This document shows positions 9,713 to 18,273 of a DNA stretch of 64,000 nucleotides, piece by piece. The first letter of the stretch is position 1; every line of letters starts with the position of its first letter. The stretch comes from Cognatishimia coralii (GTDB taxonomy: Bacteria; Pseudomonadota; Alphaproteobacteria; Rhodobacterales; Rhodobacteraceae), in assembly GCF_037478305.1 (NCBI RefSeq), contig NZ_JBBGAZ010000006.1, positions 124,001 through 188,000 of the forward strand. The letters are read 5' to 3'. Made by a program: the position numbers and the translations under genes. The notes under the pieces are model-generated. The model did not search any database. It was not told where the DNA came from and saw only the letters and a program-made list of their open reading frames with translations.

Positions 9713-10749
9713 ATGCACCAACCGGACTAAGGTACCCCTGGCCCGAGCCTCCTGCCGAAGGAGAGGCCATCGAAGTCGCAGAAGGGGTGCTTTGGATCCG
9801 GTTGCCTTTGCCGATGGCGCTGGATCATGTGAATGTCTATGCGCTGGATGATGGTGACAGCTGGACCATTGTCGATACCGGGTTCGCCTCCAAACGATCC
9901 CGCGCGATCTGGGATAAGGTTTTGGCTGGCCCATTGGCTGGAAAACCTGTTGGGCGCGTGATTGTCACCCACCACCATCCAGATCACGTAGGCTTGGCGG
10001 GTTGGTTTCAGTCCGAGCATGGCGCGACGCTTTGGGCCACCCGCACCGCTTGGCTGTTTTCACGTATGTTGCAGTTGGACGAACAGGCGGTGCCCGCGCA
10101 GGAAACCGTGGCCTTTTATCAATCCGCTGGCATGGATCCCCAGATCCTTGAAGCCCGCCGCAACGAGCGGCCCTTCAACTTTGCTGATGTCGTCCACCCC
10201 ATGCCGCTTGGGTTCAAACGCATCAAAGAAGGCGATGTGATCCGCATTGGTGGTCGCGACTGGGACGTCCACATCGGCAACGGCCACGCGCCCGAACACG
10301 CGACCTTCTGGAGCCGCGATGACAATCTGGTGCTGTCAGGCGATCAGATCCTGCCTTCGATCAGCTCAAACATTGGTGTTTATGCCACCGAACCCGAAGC
10401 TGATCCGGTGGGCGATTGGATGGAGGCCTGTGAACGGCTCAGCCAATATGCGCGCGAAGATCATCTGGTCTTGGGCGGACATAAAACACCATTCACAGGT
10501 CTGCCGCTGCGCATGCGCCAGTTGATCGACAACCATCACGGTGCGCTCAAACGCCTTGAGGATTTCATTGCAGAACCCCGGGTCGCAGGCGACTGCTTCC
10601 CGCCGCTGTTCAAGCGAAAAATCGGTGCCGGCGAATATGGGCTTGCTTTGGTGGAAGCATTTGCCCATCTCAATCACCTGTATCAAACTGGCAAAGCCAG
10701 CCGCACCATGCGCGAGGACGGCGCTTGGGTCTGGCAAGCCAAGGCTTAG
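9709..10749 (+). CDS. MBL-fold metallo-hydrolase
   Basis: A 346-residue metallo-beta-lactamase-fold hydrolase. Metal-binding motifs are visible: IVDTGF, then VTHHHPDHVGLAGW, GNGHAPEHATFW (third His), LSGDQILPSI (bridging Asp) and LGGHKTPF (last His). A winged-helix-like C-terminal part follows. It starts in an ATGA overlap with the acyl-CoA dehydrogenase, so the two are translationally coupled. This hints at hydrolysis of a CoA-thioester or related product of that enzyme, which is inference only. An 18-base gap leads to the next gene in the same direction. Confidence 0.85.
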   Translation: MNAPTGLRYPWPEPPAEGEAIEVAEGVLWIRLPLPMALDHVNVYALDDGDSWTIVDTGFASKRSRAIWDKVLAGPLAGKPVGRVIVTHHHPDHVGLAGWFQSEHGATLWATRTAWLFSRMLQLDEQAVPAQETVAFYQSAGMDPQILEARRNERPFNFADVVHPMPLGFKRIKEGDVIRIGGRDWDVHIGNGHAPEHATFWSRDDNLVLSGDQILPSISSNIGVYATEPEADPVGDWMEACERLSQYAREDHLVLGGHKTPFTGLPLRMRQLIDNHHGALKRLEDFIAEPRVAGDCFPPLFKRKIGAGEYGLALVEAFAHLNHLYQTGKASRTMREDGAWVWQAKA

Positions 10750-10767
10750 TGAAAAGGGTGACGCGAC

Positions 10768-11217
10768 ATGAACAACGATATCAAAACCTCTGCAGAGGCT
10801 TTGGAAGCCGCGGCCCTGCCCAAGCGCTATGAGGCGCATGCCAACGGTGAGGCCGAGACGGATCTGCCAACCACCGTCGCCGAGAAACCGCTCGAACAGA
10901 AAAGCGCGGCCGAATGGGCCTATGAGCGTCTGATCCTCTATATCCAGAATTTCGAGAAGCAGCTCGACAATGAACACGAAGTCGCCATGGGCTTTGCCGG
11001 CGGCGATGTCGGTGTTCTGCGCATCGAAGGCATGGGCTATTTCGATCCGGACATCGTGACCTTTTACGGCACAGACGACATCGGCGCGAAAACCCAATTG
11101 GTGCAACACGTCAGCCAGCTCAACGTGATGCTGCGTGCGTTACCCAAGCCCAAAGAGCTGCCAGAGCCCAACCGCATAGGGTTTCGGCTGGCCCAAGACT
11201 TGCAGAAAAACACCTAA
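10768..11217 (+). CDS. DUF6173-like conserved hypothetical protein
   Basis: A 149-residue soluble acidic protein without signal or membrane segment. The central part SAAEWAYERLILYIQNFEKQ followed by EVAMGFAGGDVGVLRIEGMGYFDP is strongly patterned. I recall it as a Rhodobacteraceae-conserved family (DUF6173, from memory). No function is known to me. It follows the metallo-hydrolase by 18 bases and may belong to the same transcript. The start has a GGGTGACG just upstream, a moderate ribosome binding site. Confidence 0.7.
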   Translation: MNNDIKTSAEALEAAALPKRYEAHANGEAETDLPTTVAEKPLEQKSAAEWAYERLILYIQNFEKQLDNEHEVAMGFAGGDVGVLRIEGMGYFDPDIVTFYGTDDIGAKTQLVQHVSQLNVMLRALPKPKELPEPNRIGFRLAQDLQKNT

Positions 11218-11312
11218 AGCGCGATTCTTCGCCGCGCTGACACGAAGGTGTGGTGACAGTATCTCGGGAATCCAGTATCCAGCCCCTAACACCAGATACA
11301 AGGACATCTCTC

Positions 11313-11447
11313 ATGGCTGAACATGAACACGGTTCGATGAACATTGAAGTACAGGAAAAAGCTTTCGCGGGCTTTATCAAAGGCTCGACCTGGGTCGCAG
11401 CTGTTTCCGTCGCGCTTCTGATCTTTATCGCGATTGTAAACGGCTAA
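11313..11447 (+). CDS. aa3-type cytochrome c oxidase subunit IV (44 residues)
   Basis: A very small single-pass membrane protein: an N-terminal soluble stretch (MAEHEHGSMNIEVQEKAF) and one hydrophobic helix (about residues 25-42, WVAAVSVALLIFIAIVNG). This matches the tiny subunit IV of alphaproteobacterial aa3 oxidases (as in Paracoccus), which packs against the catalytic subunits in the inner membrane. The other oxidase genes are not in the window. The ATG at 11313 has AAGGAC upstream. An in-frame start 21 codons earlier would add a sequence without hydrophobicity or homology and is unlikely. Confidence 0.85.
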   Translation: MAEHEHGSMNIEVQEKAFAGFIKGSTWVAAVSVALLIFIAIVNG

Positions 11448-11469
11448 ACCCGTTTCAGGAGTAAGTGGT

Positions 11470-12087
11470 ATGGCGCGTTTTTTTAAGGCCGTAATTCTTC
11501 TTGTGTTCCCGCTTTTGCTAAGCGCCTGTACGGTGCCCAATCAAGGCGGAGCAACGCTCGAAGAGGTCCAGCGTGCTGCCTATACCCATAATGGGCCACC
11601 CAAGCTGACGCTGTTTACAATGTTGTCAAACCGCAGCGGTTCTGGGGCACATACCTCTATTTTGATCAACGGCAGCCAACGGGTTGCCTTTGATCCGGCG
11701 GGCTCTTTCCGCCACCCTCAGATCGTGTCGCGTAATGATACGGTCTATGGAATGACCCCTTATCTCGTTGATCAATACACCCGTTTCCACGCACGCGAGA
11801 CTTATCACGTCGTGATTCAGGAACTGGTCGTCTCGCCTGAAGTGGCTGAAATGGCATTGCAATTGGCGGTCAATCATCCTGCTGTGCAGCAATCCTATTG
11901 TGCAAAATCCACCTCGGCTCTGGTCGGTCAACTGCCCGGATTTGAGGATGCACCACAGTCGTTCTATCCGCGCAAGCTTATGGATTATTTCGCCGAGAAA
12001 GGCGCCACCTTTGAGCGTCTCTACGAATACGACGGCGACGACAAATCAAAAGTGCTCGCAGAATTCGTCCCTGAATACGAACGCTGA
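11470..12087 (+). CDS. Lipoprotein, possible permuted NlpC/P60-like fold
   Basis: A 205-residue lipoprotein: signal peptide with lipobox LLLSAC (Cys20), so lipid-anchored in the envelope. The mature part contains GSGAHTSILING (His61) and later QQSYCAKSTSALV (Cys144). A histidine preceding a cysteine is the order found in circularly permuted papain-like (NlpC/P60, YiiX-like) enzymes, where the Cys lies in a YCSEL-like motif. This assignment is inference from pattern only. It follows the oxidase subunit by 22 bases on the same strand and ends 1 base before the convergent azlD. Confidence 0.6.
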   Translation: MARFFKAVILLVFPLLLSACTVPNQGGATLEEVQRAAYTHNGPPKLTLFTMLSNRSGSGAHTSILINGSQRVAFDPAGSFRHPQIVSRNDTVYGMTPYLVDQYTRFHARETYHVVIQELVVSPEVAEMALQLAVNHPAVQQSYCAKSTSALVGQLPGFEDAPQSFYPRKLMDYFAEKGATFERLYEYDGDDKSKVLAEFVPEYER

Positions 12088-12088
12088 T

Positions 12089-12415
12089 TTAAGCGATCAG
12101 ATACAGCATCAAAAACAACGTGCCAGCTCCGGTCACGATGGCCAAGAGCACGCGTTTAAAGATCATCGCGACGCCCAAAGTGACCACTGCAGCCGTCAGG
12201 CGGGCCGGATCGATCTGCCCGTCCGTTGCACTGGGCCACAGAACCAGCGGCGCGACCAGTCCCGGCAAGACAGCCACCGCCGCATAGCGCAGATGCCGCA
12301 GGATGATTGCGGGCATCGACCAGGATCCCAAAAGCCCCGTGAACATGAAGCGCAGGCCAAAGCTGCCTAGCCCAAGGGCCACTATGATCAGCCAGAGATC
12401 CGGATGTTCGCTCAT
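12089..12415 (-). CDS. azlD: AzlD-family branched-chain amino acid export subunit
   Basis: A 108-residue, four-helix membrane protein. Hydrophobic segments are about residues 6-27, 41-61, 70-88 and 92-107. Sequence such as GLRFMFTGLLG and LRYAAVAVLPGLVAPLVL is typical of the AzlD half of AzlCD exporters. It overlaps azlC by ATGA, so the two subunits are coupled. In Bacillus, AzlCD exports branched-chain amino acids; the substrate here is not shown. Confidence 0.85.
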   Translation of the reverse strand: MSEHPDLWLIIVALGLGSFGLRFMFTGLLGSWSMPAIILRHLRYAAVAVLPGLVAPLVLWPSATDGQIDPARLTAAVVTLGVAMIFKRVLLAIVTGAGTLFLMLYLIA

Positions 12416-13125
12416 GTTTTAGATCTCCGCTCAAGAAAGGATTCGCATTGCACAGCCGCGACCATAGCGAGGAATGCGGCGATCAAGAGGCCAAGGTTGA
12501 ACGGAACCCAGGCAAAGCCGAGTGCCGCTGCAATGGACACCAGCGCTGCCGTCAAATGGGGCAGGGTGCGCAACATCGGCCCGATCATGGCTAGGAAACA
12601 CAGTGGCACCGCGAAATCGAGTGCCCATGAGTCAGGTACGGCCTTGCCACCCAAAGCACCGACGACAGTGAACCCATACCAAAGCGGTAGCACTGGTACC
12701 AAACAGCCCGAAAAATAGGCCAGACGTTGGGCCGTGGTCATGTCAGGTTCGTTCTCGTATTTCGCGGCTGACAACGCATAGCTTTGATCGACCGTACCAT
12801 AGGCCACCAGCGCGCGTTGCCAGATCTTGGCATCACGTAGATAGGGCGCAAGCGAGGCGGAATAGATCGCCATCCTGAGGTTCACAGCCAAGGCCGAGAG
12901 GATCACAATGATGGTCGGCGTATTGTCCATCATCAGTTGCACCGCGGTGAACTGCGCAGCGCCTGCGATCACGACAACTGAGAAGGCCAGCGTTTCATAA
13001 ACGTTCAATCCAGCCTCGGTCGCGACCACTCCGAAGAGCGCCGAAAACGGGACGATCACCAGAATAAACGGCAGCCCGTCGCGCAATCCTTGCCAAAATG
13101 ACGATTTCGTGGTGGTCGTACTCAT
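12412..13125 (-). CDS. azlC: AzlC-family branched-chain amino acid export permease
   Basis: A 237-residue polytopic membrane protein with the AzlC pattern: GLRDGLPFILVIVPFSALFG at the N-terminus, GAAQFTAVQLM, LAVNLRMAIYSASLAPYL and a Tyr/Asp-containing DQSYAL stretch. It forms the large subunit of an exporter with AzlD. It is divergent from fdhD across only 52 bases, so both promoters are packed in that gap. Confidence 0.88.
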   Translation of the reverse strand: MSTTTTKSSFWQGLRDGLPFILVIVPFSALFGVVATEAGLNVYETLAFSVVVIAGAAQFTAVQLMMDNTPTIIVILSALAVNLRMAIYSASLAPYLRDAKIWQRALVAYGTVDQSYALSAAKYENEPDMTTAQRLAYFSGCLVPVLPLWYGFTVVGALGGKAVPDSWALDFAVPLCFLAMIGPMLRTLPHLTAALVSIAAALGFAWVPFNLGLLIAAFLAMVAAVQCESFLERRSKT

Positions 13126-13177
13126 CCAAAATGCCTAGTTTTACCAACGCATAACGCCTAATCCCGCTCAGTGAGTC

Positions 13178-14065
13178 TTGCAATTGGCAAAGTTAAATGA
13201 CCACACGTATCTAATCGCGCCGAACCCCTCGGGGGCTGGCTTGTCGCGGTCTGTCGCCGGTGTGGATCACAACGGTCAGCCGGTGGACACGTCGGTGGTC
13301 GAAGAACGCCCTCTGACGATCTACCTCAACAGCCAAGAGATCGTGACCGCGATGACCATCGGGGATTACCCCGAGTATCTGGCGCTTGGTTTTCTGCGCA
13401 ATCAACGGATGTTGTCTGACACGGACCAGGTCACAGCCGTGCAATTTGACGAGGAACTCGAAACCGTCGTCGTGCGCACCGCGCAGGAAACCAACCACGA
13501 AGATAAGCTCAAGAAAAAGACCCGCACCAGCGGCTGCGCCGTGGGCACGGTTTTTGGCGACATGATGGAAGGGCTTGAGGATCTTGAGCTGCCGTTGCTG
13601 TCCATCCGTACAAGCGACCTTTATCAACTGTCCTCCATCATCAACCGAACGCCGTCGCTCTACCTTGAGGCGGGCGCGATTCACGGCACCGTGCTCTGCG
13701 AAGGCAACCGCCCGTTGGTCTATATGGAGGACGTGGGCCGCCACAACGCCGTCGACAAAATCGCTGGATGGATGCTCGAGACGCGCACATCTCCGGACAA
13801 TAAGCTGCTTTATACAACCGGTCGTCTGACCTCGGAAATGGTGATCAAATGCGCCCTCATGGGCATCCCTGCGCTGGCTAGTCGTTCTGGGTTTACGGCA
13901 TGGGGCGTGGAAATCGCTCAGCAGGTTGGTTTGACGCTGATTGGCCGCCTGCGCGGCGCGCGGTTTATCTGCCTGTCGGGGCAAGAACGTCTGACCTATG
14001 ACGCGGACCCTTCCTCGGTCGCCGACGACCCCAAGAAAAGCCGCCGCAAAGGGGCAATCACATGA
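13178..14065 (+). CDS. fdhD: Formate dehydrogenase accessory sulfurtransferase FdhD
   Basis: A 295-residue cytosolic sulfurtransferase that passes sulfur from the cysteine desulfurase IscS to the bis-MGD cofactor of formate dehydrogenase. Visible motifs are EERPLTIYLNSQEI, TRTSGCAVGTVFGD, YMEDVGRHNAVDKIAG and GIPALASRSGFT. The active-site loop has only one cysteine, Cys120, with Gly123 at the place of the second Cys of the E. coli CxxC. Loss of the second Cys occurs in other homologues. A TTG start at 13178 is used; a second TTG two codons later is equally possible. It is first in the operon fdhD-mobA-mobB-moeA, each joined by ATGA. No formate dehydrogenase gene is in the window. Confidence 0.93.
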   Translation: MQLAKLNDHTYLIAPNPSGAGLSRSVAGVDHNGQPVDTSVVEERPLTIYLNSQEIVTAMTIGDYPEYLALGFLRNQRMLSDTDQVTAVQFDEELETVVVRTAQETNHEDKLKKKTRTSGCAVGTVFGDMMEGLEDLELPLLSIRTSDLYQLSSIINRTPSLYLEAGAIHGTVLCEGNRPLVYMEDVGRHNAVDKIAGWMLETRTSPDNKLLYTTGRLTSEMVIKCALMGIPALASRSGFTAWGVEIAQQVGLTLIGRLRGARFICLSGQERLTYDADPSSVADDPKKSRRKGAIT

Positions 14066-14676
14066 GTGCCCCGCTCGGAGTGATCCTCGCCGGCGGACGT
14101 GCCACGCGCATGGGCGGCGGCGACAAGGGGCGGCTGATGCTCGGCGATCAAAGCCTTCTGGATCTGGTCATCGCGCGGCTCACACCGCAAGTCAGGGGTA
14201 TTGCTCTGAACGCGAATGGCGATGCCGCCCGTTTCGCAGATACAGGGTTGTCCGTGCTTCCCGATAGCCTCGCAGGCCATCCGGGCCCCTTGGCGGGTGT
14301 GCTGGCGGGTCTCGACTGGGCCGCAGAGCAGGGTGCCGACAGCATCGTCAGCGTGGCCGCCGACACGCCGTTTTTCCCAGAGAATTTGGTTGGCAAACTT
14401 CAGGCCGCTTCAGGGAGCATGCCGCTCGCACTGGCCGCAAGCCGCGACGATGACGGCAAGCTCTGGCGCCAGCCAACATTCGGACTTTGGCCAGTTGCCT
14501 TGCGCGAAGAGCTACGCCAAGCTTTGACCGACGGGCTGCGCAAAGTGGTTATGTGGACCGACACGCATGATGCGGCCACGGCCGAATTCCCGAACACCGA
14601 TTTCAATCCGTTCTTCAACGTGAATACTCCCGAGGACCTTGAAGCCGCTCGTGCGATCTATGAGGCGATGGCATGA
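14062..14676 (+). CDS. mobA: Molybdenum cofactor guanylyltransferase MobA
   Basis: A 204-residue nucleotidyltransferase that transfers GMP from GTP to Mo-molybdopterin to give the MGD cofactor. The N-terminal GTP-binding signature is clear: LAGGRATRMGGGDKGRLMLG, then GPLAGVLAGLDW and VAADTPFFP (metal-binding Asp). Length is normal (~194-210). ATGA overlaps on both sides tie it to fdhD and mobB. Confidence 0.95.
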   Translation: MSAPLGVILAGGRATRMGGGDKGRLMLGDQSLLDLVIARLTPQVRGIALNANGDAARFADTGLSVLPDSLAGHPGPLAGVLAGLDWAAEQGADSIVSVAADTPFFPENLVGKLQAASGSMPLALAASRDDDGKLWRQPTFGLWPVALREELRQALTDGLRKVVMWTDTHDAATAEFPNTDFNPFFNVNTPEDLEAARAIYEAMA

Positions 14677-15173
14677 AACGCTTTGGGATCACCGGCTGGA
14701 AGAACGCGGGCAAAACCACGCTGACACAACGTCTTGTCGCAGAGCTCACTGCCAAAGGGATCACGGTCTCTACCGTCAAACGCACCCATCATTCGGTGGA
14801 TCTGGACCCCAAAGGCACCGACACCCATAAACATCGCATGGCCGGAGCCTCACAGGTCATGCTTGCCTCAGATGCGCGCTATGCGATCCTGAAAGAGCAC
14901 CGTGGCGCGCCGCCGACACTGGACGATCTGATCGCCCGTCTCGCGCCGGTGGATCTGGTTCTGATCGAGGGCTTCAAGGCCGAAGACCATCCGAAAATCG
15001 AGGCGCATCGGGCCGAAACCAGCCAAGGGCTTATCGCAGCCAACACGCCCTCCGTTGTGGCTTTGGCAACTGACGCACCCGTCTCACTGGATCGCTTCAT
15101 TCCGCAGTTTGACCTCGATGATATCGCAGCGATTGCGAAATTCATCACGCGCCATTTGGATCTTGAAAAATGA
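14673..15173 (+). CDS. mobB: Molybdopterin-guanine dinucleotide biosynthesis adaptor MobB
   Basis: A 166-residue P-loop GTPase-like protein that assists MobA. It has Walker A GWKNAGKTT at residues 6-14, KRTHHSVDLDPKGTDTHKH and a LVLIEGFK motif. Size is typical (~170). It overlaps mobA and moeA by ATGA. Confidence 0.93.
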   Translation: MKRFGITGWKNAGKTTLTQRLVAELTAKGITVSTVKRTHHSVDLDPKGTDTHKHRMAGASQVMLASDARYAILKEHRGAPPTLDDLIARLAPVDLVLIEGFKAEDHPKIEAHRAETSQGLIAANTPSVVALATDAPVSLDRFIPQFDLDDIAAIAKFITRHLDLEK

Positions 15174-16426
15174 CCAGGCCGCCGCCCTTAAAGAACGACT
15201 GTTTTGCCTTGCCACCCGGGGTGCATTGGACACCGGTGGATGAGGCCTTGGCGCTTTTGCAGTCTCGTATGTCAGGCGTCACCGAAACAGAGGTTTTGCC
15301 AGTTGCGGACGCGCTTGATCGGATCTTGGCAGAGCCTGCGGTGGCCGAGCGGTCCCATCCACCTCATGCGAATTGCGCAGTAGATGGCTATGCGCTGACC
15401 GGCGCGCAGTACAAAGAGGGCGTGCATCGCGTGCCATTATGCGAAGGCCGTTCTGCGGCAGGGCAGCCTTTTGACGGCAGAGTGCCAGACAGCCACGCTT
15501 TGCGCGTTTTAACCGGTGCAAATTTGCCTGCGGGTACGGATACGGTCATCCTGCAAGAAGACGTCCAACTCGAAGACGGCCATATCGCTTTTCACGGCCC
15601 CCTCAAAATTGGGGCCAATGCGCGCAAAGCGGGCGAAGATGTGCAAGCGGGCGAGACGCTCTTCCCGGCCGGTCATCGCTTAACCCCCGCCGACCTCGGG
15701 CTTCTGTCAGCCACGGGCGTTGGGCGCGTGACGTTTCACAAGCCTCTGCGTGTGGCCGTGATCTCAACCGGGGATGAGTTGACCGAGGCGGGGGCTGCCG
15801 CCAGCGATGATCAGATCTACGACGCCAATCGCCCCATGCTTTTGGCGGCAATCAAGAAGCTTGGCCACGAACCCATCGACATGGGACGCATGCCTGACCA
15901 GCGCGACGTTCTGAAGGATGGCCTCACCCGTGCGGCCCAAGAGGCGGATGTTATCCTCACCTCAGGCGGGGCCTCTGCCGGAGACGAGGACCACATGTCC
16001 GCGCTTCTGAATGAAACCGGCACCATGGCGCTTTGGCGGATCGCGATCAAACCGGGCCGGCCTTTGGCGCTGGGTGTGTGGGAAGGAACTCCTGTATTTG
16101 GTCTTCCGGGCAATCCGGTCGCTGCGATGGTTTGTACTTTGATCCTTGCGCGCCCTGTGATGCGCTTGATGGCCGGGCAAAGCTGGGACATTCCCCAGGG
16201 CCTTATGCTGCCGGCTGCTTTCTCCAAATCCAAAAAGGCAGGGCGTCGCGAATACCTGCGCGCGCGCGTGAGGCAAGGACAGGTCGAAGTCTTCCCCTCT
16301 GAAGGATCCGGCCGCATCTCGGGTCTAAGTTGGGCGGAAGGGCTTGTTGAGCTGTCCGACGAAGCGCAGGACATCACGCCTGGAACCCCAGTGCGCTATA
16401 TCTCCTACGCGGATTTCGGGCTCTGA
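15170..16426 (+). CDS. moeA: Molybdopterin molybdotransferase MoeA
   Basis: A 418-residue enzyme inserting molybdate into adenylylated molybdopterin. Domain order: N-terminal domains with NCAVDGYALTG, the MogA-like domain with VAVISTGDEL and ILTSGGASAGDEDH, then VFGLPGNPVAAMV and a beta-barrel C-terminal domain IV. It is the last gene of the fdhD-mobA-mobB-moeA operon. A repeat element (see 16433-16456) follows the stop and the next gene converges. Confidence 0.95.
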   Translation: MTRPPPLKNDCFALPPGVHWTPVDEALALLQSRMSGVTETEVLPVADALDRILAEPAVAERSHPPHANCAVDGYALTGAQYKEGVHRVPLCEGRSAAGQPFDGRVPDSHALRVLTGANLPAGTDTVILQEDVQLEDGHIAFHGPLKIGANARKAGEDVQAGETLFPAGHRLTPADLGLLSATGVGRVTFHKPLRVAVISTGDELTEAGAAASDDQIYDANRPMLLAAIKKLGHEPIDMGRMPDQRDVLKDGLTRAAQEADVILTSGGASAGDEDHMSALLNETGTMALWRIAIKPGRPLALGVWEGTPVFGLPGNPVAAMVCTLILARPVMRLMAGQSWDIPQGLMLPAAFSKSKKAGRREYLRARVRQGQVEVFPSEGSGRISGLSWAEGLVELSDEAQDITPGTPVRYISYADFGL

Positions 16427-16432
16427 CGCCCA

Positions 16433-16456
16433 ATTCATCTTGCCAGAAATACTCAA
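16433..16456 (-). repeat. Copy of dispersed 3'-end element (TTGAGTATTTCTGGCAAGATG)
   Basis: On the minus strand this reads TTGAGTATTTCTGGCAAGAT and continues GAAT. It matches elements at 24111-24134, 26248-26270, 34461-34483 and 61339-61362. It sits between the convergent moeA and a membrane-protein gene. Confidence 0.6.
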
Positions 16457-16475
16457 TCTTCGGGCGCAGCCCCAA

Positions 16476-17486
16476 TCAATCAAAGATGCCCGCCACACGG
16501 CCTAACAGCATAAAGGCCCGAGCTGTCCGTGTGTCGCCCAAAGCGGCAATATCCGCGTCACTAGCGGTTTTCTCAAAATCCACGAAAGACTGATCAAACC
16601 GGCGCAGGAAATGATGTACCGCGTCGCGGAAAATCGGATCCTGTTTCATCCGTCCAGCTGCAAGCGCCAGCGAGGAACGATCCCGCACGCCGCCAAGCGA
16701 AGCGATCTCGCGCCCGCGTTTACCTTCCGCAAACATGCGCCAAATCTCGGGGCGCGCCAGATCAGGGCGCAGGTCATCCATATAGATGCCGTCCTGACTA
16801 AGCAGCGTCAGCACATCCTGCGCCGCTTGCACAAGCTGCGAGACCTGACGATCTTTCAGAGCACGCCGCAGAGCATTGAAGCCCGACTGGTCCTCCGCAT
16901 TCTCAGGGAAATGCAAAGCGCGGATAAAGTCGTCTTTCTCAAGCGGCGGCGTGATATCTTCCGCGGTCGTCCCCAAAGCCAGAAACCCCTGATCTTCTAG
17001 ATCCACTTCAGGCGCAGTCTCTGCAATCGGACGCGCCGCCTGAACTGCATCCCGCGACGTCGAGAACATCGCAATGGCCGATTCCGTCTTGCGTTGCGCC
17101 GCGGCGATTTCATCGAGCTTCTTGGCGATCGAAGGCTCTAACCCGCGTCCAGACGCCTGAACCTGCCCCGTGTAATTCTGCCGAAGCGCGTCAATCGACA
17201 CCTGCAAACGACGTCCCTCTTCGCGCATCACGCGGCTAGAGCGCGCAACAAAGGCCGCAACCCAGATCATCGCAACCGGCATGAAAACCGCGAGCATCGT
17301 CATCACGAAACGCAGCGAATCCAATCCGGAGGCGTCGGGGTCGAGAACCACAAAGAACACCACGCAGGCGGCGATCCAAACCACCGTCAAAGCAACGGCG
17401 ACAAGTTCCACCCCCGTCACGCTCGGTGCGTTTGGACGGCTATACAGGCCAATCGGTGTTGGCTGGCTGTCTTGATCATCGGCCAT
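16476..17486 (-). CDS. Conserved membrane protein of unknown function
   Basis: A 336-residue protein with a short cytosolic N-terminus, two adjacent transmembrane segments (about residues 25-48 and 59-84), then a ~245-residue soluble part. The first section after the membrane (REEGRRLQVSIDALRQNY to about residue 145) is likely a coiled coil. The C-terminal half is helical and charged and ends with FLRRFDQSFVDFEKTASD. I do not recognise a known domain. It lies 28 bases downstream of greA on the same strand and may share its transcript. Confidence 0.65.
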   Translation of the reverse strand: MADDQDSQPTPIGLYSRPNAPSVTGVELVAVALTVVWIAACVVFFVVLDPDASGLDSLRFVMTMLAVFMPVAMIWVAAFVARSSRVMREEGRRLQVSIDALRQNYTGQVQASGRGLEPSIAKKLDEIAAAQRKTESAIAMFSTSRDAVQAARPIAETAPEVDLEDQGFLALGTTAEDITPPLEKDDFIRALHFPENAEDQSGFNALRRALKDRQVSQLVQAAQDVLTLLSQDGIYMDDLRPDLARPEIWRMFAEGKRGREIASLGGVRDRSSLALAAGRMKQDPIFRDAVHHFLRRFDQSFVDFEKTASDADIAALGDTRTARAFMLLGRVAGIFD

Positions 17487-17514
17487 GAGGCCCCCGGTTC
17501 ACCCTGTGCCGAGC

Positions 17515-17985
17515 TTACACGTAGGCAATCTCGACGATCTCGTAACTTTTCACACCACCCGGCGTGCGCACTTCTACACTGTCGCCTTCTTCCTTGCCGA
17601 TCAAGGCACGGGCGATGGGGGATTTGATATTCAAAAGACCCTGTTCCACATTGGCCTCATACTCGCCAACGATCTGCCAGGTTTTTTCTTCGTCGGTGTC
17701 TTCATCGGCGACGGTGACAGTCGCGCCGAATTTGACAGAGCCAGAAAGGGACGCAGGGTCGATGACCTCGGCCAGCGAAATGATGCCCTCAAGCTCTTTG
17801 ATGCGACCTTCGATAAAGCCCTGCTTTTCGCGCGCAGAGTGATATTCCGCGTTTTCTTTGAGGTCGCCCAATTCGCGGGCCTCGGCGATGGCTTCGATAA
17901 TCGCGGGGCGTTCCACGGATTTCAGCTGCTTCAGCTCTGTTTCCAGCGCGTTAAATCCCTTGCGCGTGGTGGGGATCTTGTCCAT
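17515..17985 (-). CDS. greA: Transcription elongation factor GreA
   Basis: A 156-residue factor that stimulates RNA cleavage in backtracked RNA polymerase. The N-terminal coiled coil (residues ~1-75) carries the tip acidic pair in LGDLKENAEYHSAREKQG. The C-terminal FKBP-like domain contains IARALIGKEEGDSVEVRTPGG. Length is one or two residues short of E. coli GreA. GAGGA precedes the ATG at a normal distance. Confidence 0.97.
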   Translation of the reverse strand: MDKIPTTRKGFNALETELKQLKSVERPAIIEAIAEARELGDLKENAEYHSAREKQGFIEGRIKELEGIISLAEVIDPASLSGSVKFGATVTVADEDTDEEKTWQIVGEYEANVEQGLLNIKSPIARALIGKEEGDSVEVRTPGGVKSYEIVEIAYV

Positions 17986-18273
17986 CGGTCGTCCTCAGAA
18001 AGTCTCAGGGGGCAGGCCAGCGGCGTGCCCAGTGATTTGGGGTTAAAATAAGTGACCCAAATGGGTAAGGGAATGCAAGCCAAACCGAGCAACAGGGCAT
18101 GTTTTCCTGAAGTTTAGGGCAATCCGTTTCGGCCAAGGCCTAAAAATCAGAAAATCCATTCGTAACACTACGTTTCTGAGCTAATTCCCGTCGGGTTCTG
18201 ATTGACGTTTTCTGTAAACTCGGGCTAGCAACGGCGAAACATTATTACTCTAGCCACGCAAGGAGTGAGCCAG
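17986..18273. promoter_or_regulatory. greA/ETF-QO divergent region with candidate promoter
   Basis: A 288-base divergent gap. TTGACG (18202-18207) and CTAGCA (18225-18230), 17 bases apart, could be a sigma70-type promoter for the ETF-ubiquinone oxidoreductase gene; the -10 is poor. No small gene is evident. The promoter for greA must also lie here, but I cannot place it. Confidence 0.3.
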
